In this document: piece by piece, positions 62,634 to 64,000 of the stretch
Numbering within the stretch: position 1 is the stretch's first letter
Layout: each line of letters starts with the position of its first letter
Origin: Pricia antarctica
GTDB lineage: Bacteria > Bacteroidota > Bacteroidia > Flavobacteriales > Flavobacteriaceae
Assembly: GCF_900101815.1 (NCBI RefSeq)
Contig: NZ_FNAO01000003.1
Coordinates: 248,001 to 312,000 of the forward strand
Length of the DNA stretch: 64,000 bases
Direction: 5' to 3'
The notes under the pieces: model-generated
Database searches by the model: none
What the model saw: only the letters and a program-made list of their open reading frames with translations
Told to the model about the DNA's origin: nothing
Position numbers and translations under genes: made by a program

Positions 62634-63185
62634 TTCCTTTTGAATCGTTTTGGTTATTTGAGTTACCGATTGCAACAGATCCAAACAGACTTTTTGGATA
62701 ACCTTTTCGTCGGTGTACATGTTGTGCCCAAATCCCTTGATCAACTCCCCTTTCACACCTGCTTCATCGTACCAAACGGATTTGGGGCGGTAGATGTCGT
62801 TATCCCCGAATAAGGTAGTGGTAGGGCATTCAGGGCTTTTGGTCTCGATGCGGATGCGGGTCGATGAAACCGTATATAACGATTTCATAGGCAGCCCCAT
62901 AAGATTAGCCTTCCAAGCAACCGTACCCCCCGTGCTAAAACCTAAATAGTGGGCCGGTTCAGTTTCCCTTTTTAAAAGATGCGTAGCGGCAGTCTCTATA
63001 CCTCCATTTTCGAAGGCCTGATGAATATTTTTTTCTGTATGTATCACCACGTCTAAATGGGCCAATTGCTGGCAATCATAAAAAGTGATGTCGAAGTATT
63101 GTTGTAGATATCCCAGATAAGAAGTAATCCAGAGTCCTTTTTTCACGCCCCACATATCTGAGACGATTACAAGTCTTTCTGCCAT
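62622..63185 (-). CDS. Small alpha/beta-hydrolase-like protein
   Basis: The 187-residue product begins MAERLVIVSDMWGVKKGLWI and has a nucleophile-elbow-like LGFSTGGTVAWKA. A possible acid lies in TTLFGDNDIYRP, and a histidine in GFGHNMYTDE. The short length means a lid-less hydrolase fold. No signal peptide is present. The stop codon is in the loop of a terminator hairpin. The function is unknown. Confidence 0.72.
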   Translation of the reverse strand: MAERLVIVSDMWGVKKGLWITSYLGYLQQYFDITFYDCQQLAHLDVVIHTEKNIHQAFENGGIETAATHLLKRETEPAHYLGFSTGGTVAWKANLMGLPMKSLYTVSSTRIRIETKSPECPTTTLFGDNDIYRPKSVWYDEAGVKGELIKGFGHNMYTDEKVIQKVCLDLLQSVTQITKTIQKEKAV

Positions 63186-63259
63186 AATGATAAGTTTAAA
63201 TTAGTTGTTCGGTTAAGTACGAGCAACTAATCTCTACATTTAGCTACAAATATCCACAA

Positions 63260-64000
63260 TTATTTGTTCATATGAAGCAATTCTTCGATGTAGTCCCGTT
63301 TATTGGACAATCTTGGAATTTTATGTTGCCCACCCAGCTTATCCTTAGATTTCAACCAATCATAAAAAAGTTGCTGCCGCGCCACATGTACGATAGGCAT
63401 TTTCAAGGTGATGTTATTGTATCGTTTCGCCTCATAATCCGAATTAAGGGCTTTTAGGGCATTGTCGAACATTTCGATAAAATAATCGGTATCCTCGGGC
63501 GGTCTTCGGAACTCGATGATCCATTCATGGGCGCCTTTTTCAGTGCCTTTCATAAATATGGGTCCGGCAGTGTAATCCTTGATTTCCGCACCGGTTTTTT
63601 GGCAGACCCTTTTTAAAGCCTCTTCTGCGTTTTCGATGATGAGCTCTTCGCCAAATACGTTGATATGATGTTTGGTCCGGCCCGTCACCTTTATTCGATA
63701 GGGATCGGTCGAGGTGAATCGGACGGTATCACCGATCTGATACCGCCAAAGTCCGGCATTGGTCGTAATGATAATCGCGTAGTTCGTTTGTATCTGTACC
63801 TCCCAAAGCGGAATCGCTTGCTGCCCATCGGTACCGAAATCGGTCATGGGAATGAATTCATAGAAAATGCCATAATCGAGCATCAACAGTAATTCATCGG
63901 AATTGTTCCGGTCTTGAATGGCAAAAAACCCTTCAGAAGCGTTATAAATTTCGTAATACCTGAAATTTTTGCGCGGAAACAGTTTGCGATATTGTTCTTT
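63260..64000 (-). CDS. GH3-family acyl-adenylating protein (N-terminal part beyond window)
   Basis: The frame runs off the right edge; the last 246 residues are present. The stretches YYEIYNASEGFFAIQDRNNS, VQIQTNYAIIITTNAGLWRY, IGDTVRFTSTDPYRIKVTGR and NVFGEELIIENAEEAL match the GH3 auxin-responsive-promoter family, an acyl-adenylate/ANL-type fold. In plants such enzymes join amino acids to hormones; in bacteria the substrate is generally unknown. The stop codon lies 74 bases before the start of the hydrolase gene on the same strand. Confidence 0.88.
   Translation of the reverse strand, partial: KEQYRKLFPRKNFRYYEIYNASEGFFAIQDRNNSDELLLMLDYGIFYEFIPMTDFGTDGQQAIPLWEVQIQTNYAIIITTNAGLWRYQIGDTVRFTSTDPYRIKVTGRTKHHINVFGEELIIENAEEALKRVCQKTGAEIKDYTAGPIFMKGTEKGAHEWIIEFRRPPEDTDYFIEMFDNALKALNSDYEAKRYNNITLKMPIVHVARQQLFYDWLKSKDKLGGQHKIPRLSNKRDYIEELLHMNK

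Overview
This window is chromosomal DNA of a member of the phylum Bacteroidota, most likely a marine-type Flavobacteriaceae. The reasons are a SusC/SusD pair, a type IX secretion (T9SS) type B C-terminal sorting domain, Bacteroidota promoters (-7 box TAnnTTTG, sometimes with TTTG or CTTG 19-20 bases upstream), no Shine-Dalgarno leaders, and a conserved flavobacterial order around bamA. Most genes are housekeeping. I see no tRNA, rRNA, CRISPR array, prophage or intact insertion sequence.

Layout. 1-2.6 kb (minus): the str operon rpsL-rpsG-fusA, with fusA cut by the window edge and a clear promoter at 2572-2602. 3-11.5 kb (plus): a SusC/SusD nutrient-uptake pair with its own promoter and terminator, then a T9SS-secreted PKD protein and a lipoprotein esterase. 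11.5-14.5 kb: rlmB, a rhomboid protease and rarA, all with predicted leaderless promoters. 14.5-21.4 kb (minus): a secreted hypothetical, a DUF5723 protein with a small lipoprotein, a polysaccharide-deacetylase-like protein, radC and mpl. 21.4-23.6 kb (plus): an OmpA C-terminal gene remnant, a ribbon-helix-helix/PemK-MazF toxin-antitoxin pair, a cupin and an atypical SDR oxidoreductase. 23.7-29.9 kb: one 2070-residue alpha-2-macroglobulin-like protein that keeps its thioester motif. 30-32.8 kb (minus): two small membrane proteins, a DUF4136 lipoprotein and obgE. 32.9-36 kb: purine metabolism, with a fused hypoxanthine phosphoribosyltransferase-adenylate kinase divergent from purK and purE. 36.2-40.8 kb: an M3 peptidase, a 5'(3')-deoxyribonucleotidase, a sigma factor with a tiny zinc-finger anti-sigma-like partner, and a UbiA-like membrane protein. 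41-46.6 kb (plus): gcvP, then a ketoacyl-ACP synthase III / methyltransferase / family 2 glycosyltransferase cluster. 46.8-54.8 kb (minus): outer-membrane assembly genes (CBS protein, nadK, DUF6089, uppS, bamA and two Skp/OmpH chaperones), divergent from pdxJ. 55.8-58.9 kb (plus): an alpha/beta hydrolase, an SGNH-hydrolase lipoprotein and a small holin-like membrane protein. 59-62.5 kb: the tig-clpP-clpX protein quality-control cluster. 62.6-64 kb (minus): a small alpha/beta hydrolase and the C-terminal part of a GH3-family protein.

The most unusual signals are non-coding. A 162-bp, nearly perfectly self-complementary MITE-like element occurs twice in full (30299-30460 and 58264-58425) and once as a fragment (53907-53958). 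A palindromic TATGCATGCATA-type site precedes two operons. Several genes have a -7 box ending only 4-5 bases before the ATG. Intergenic spaces hold short, reiterated words, and one of these appears inside the in-frame Hpt-Adk linker. Coding starts were moved downstream of the longest open frame where a signal peptide, a family start or a promoter box made this clear (susD, rhomboid, purK, sigma factor, bamA, DUF6089, holin-like and others).
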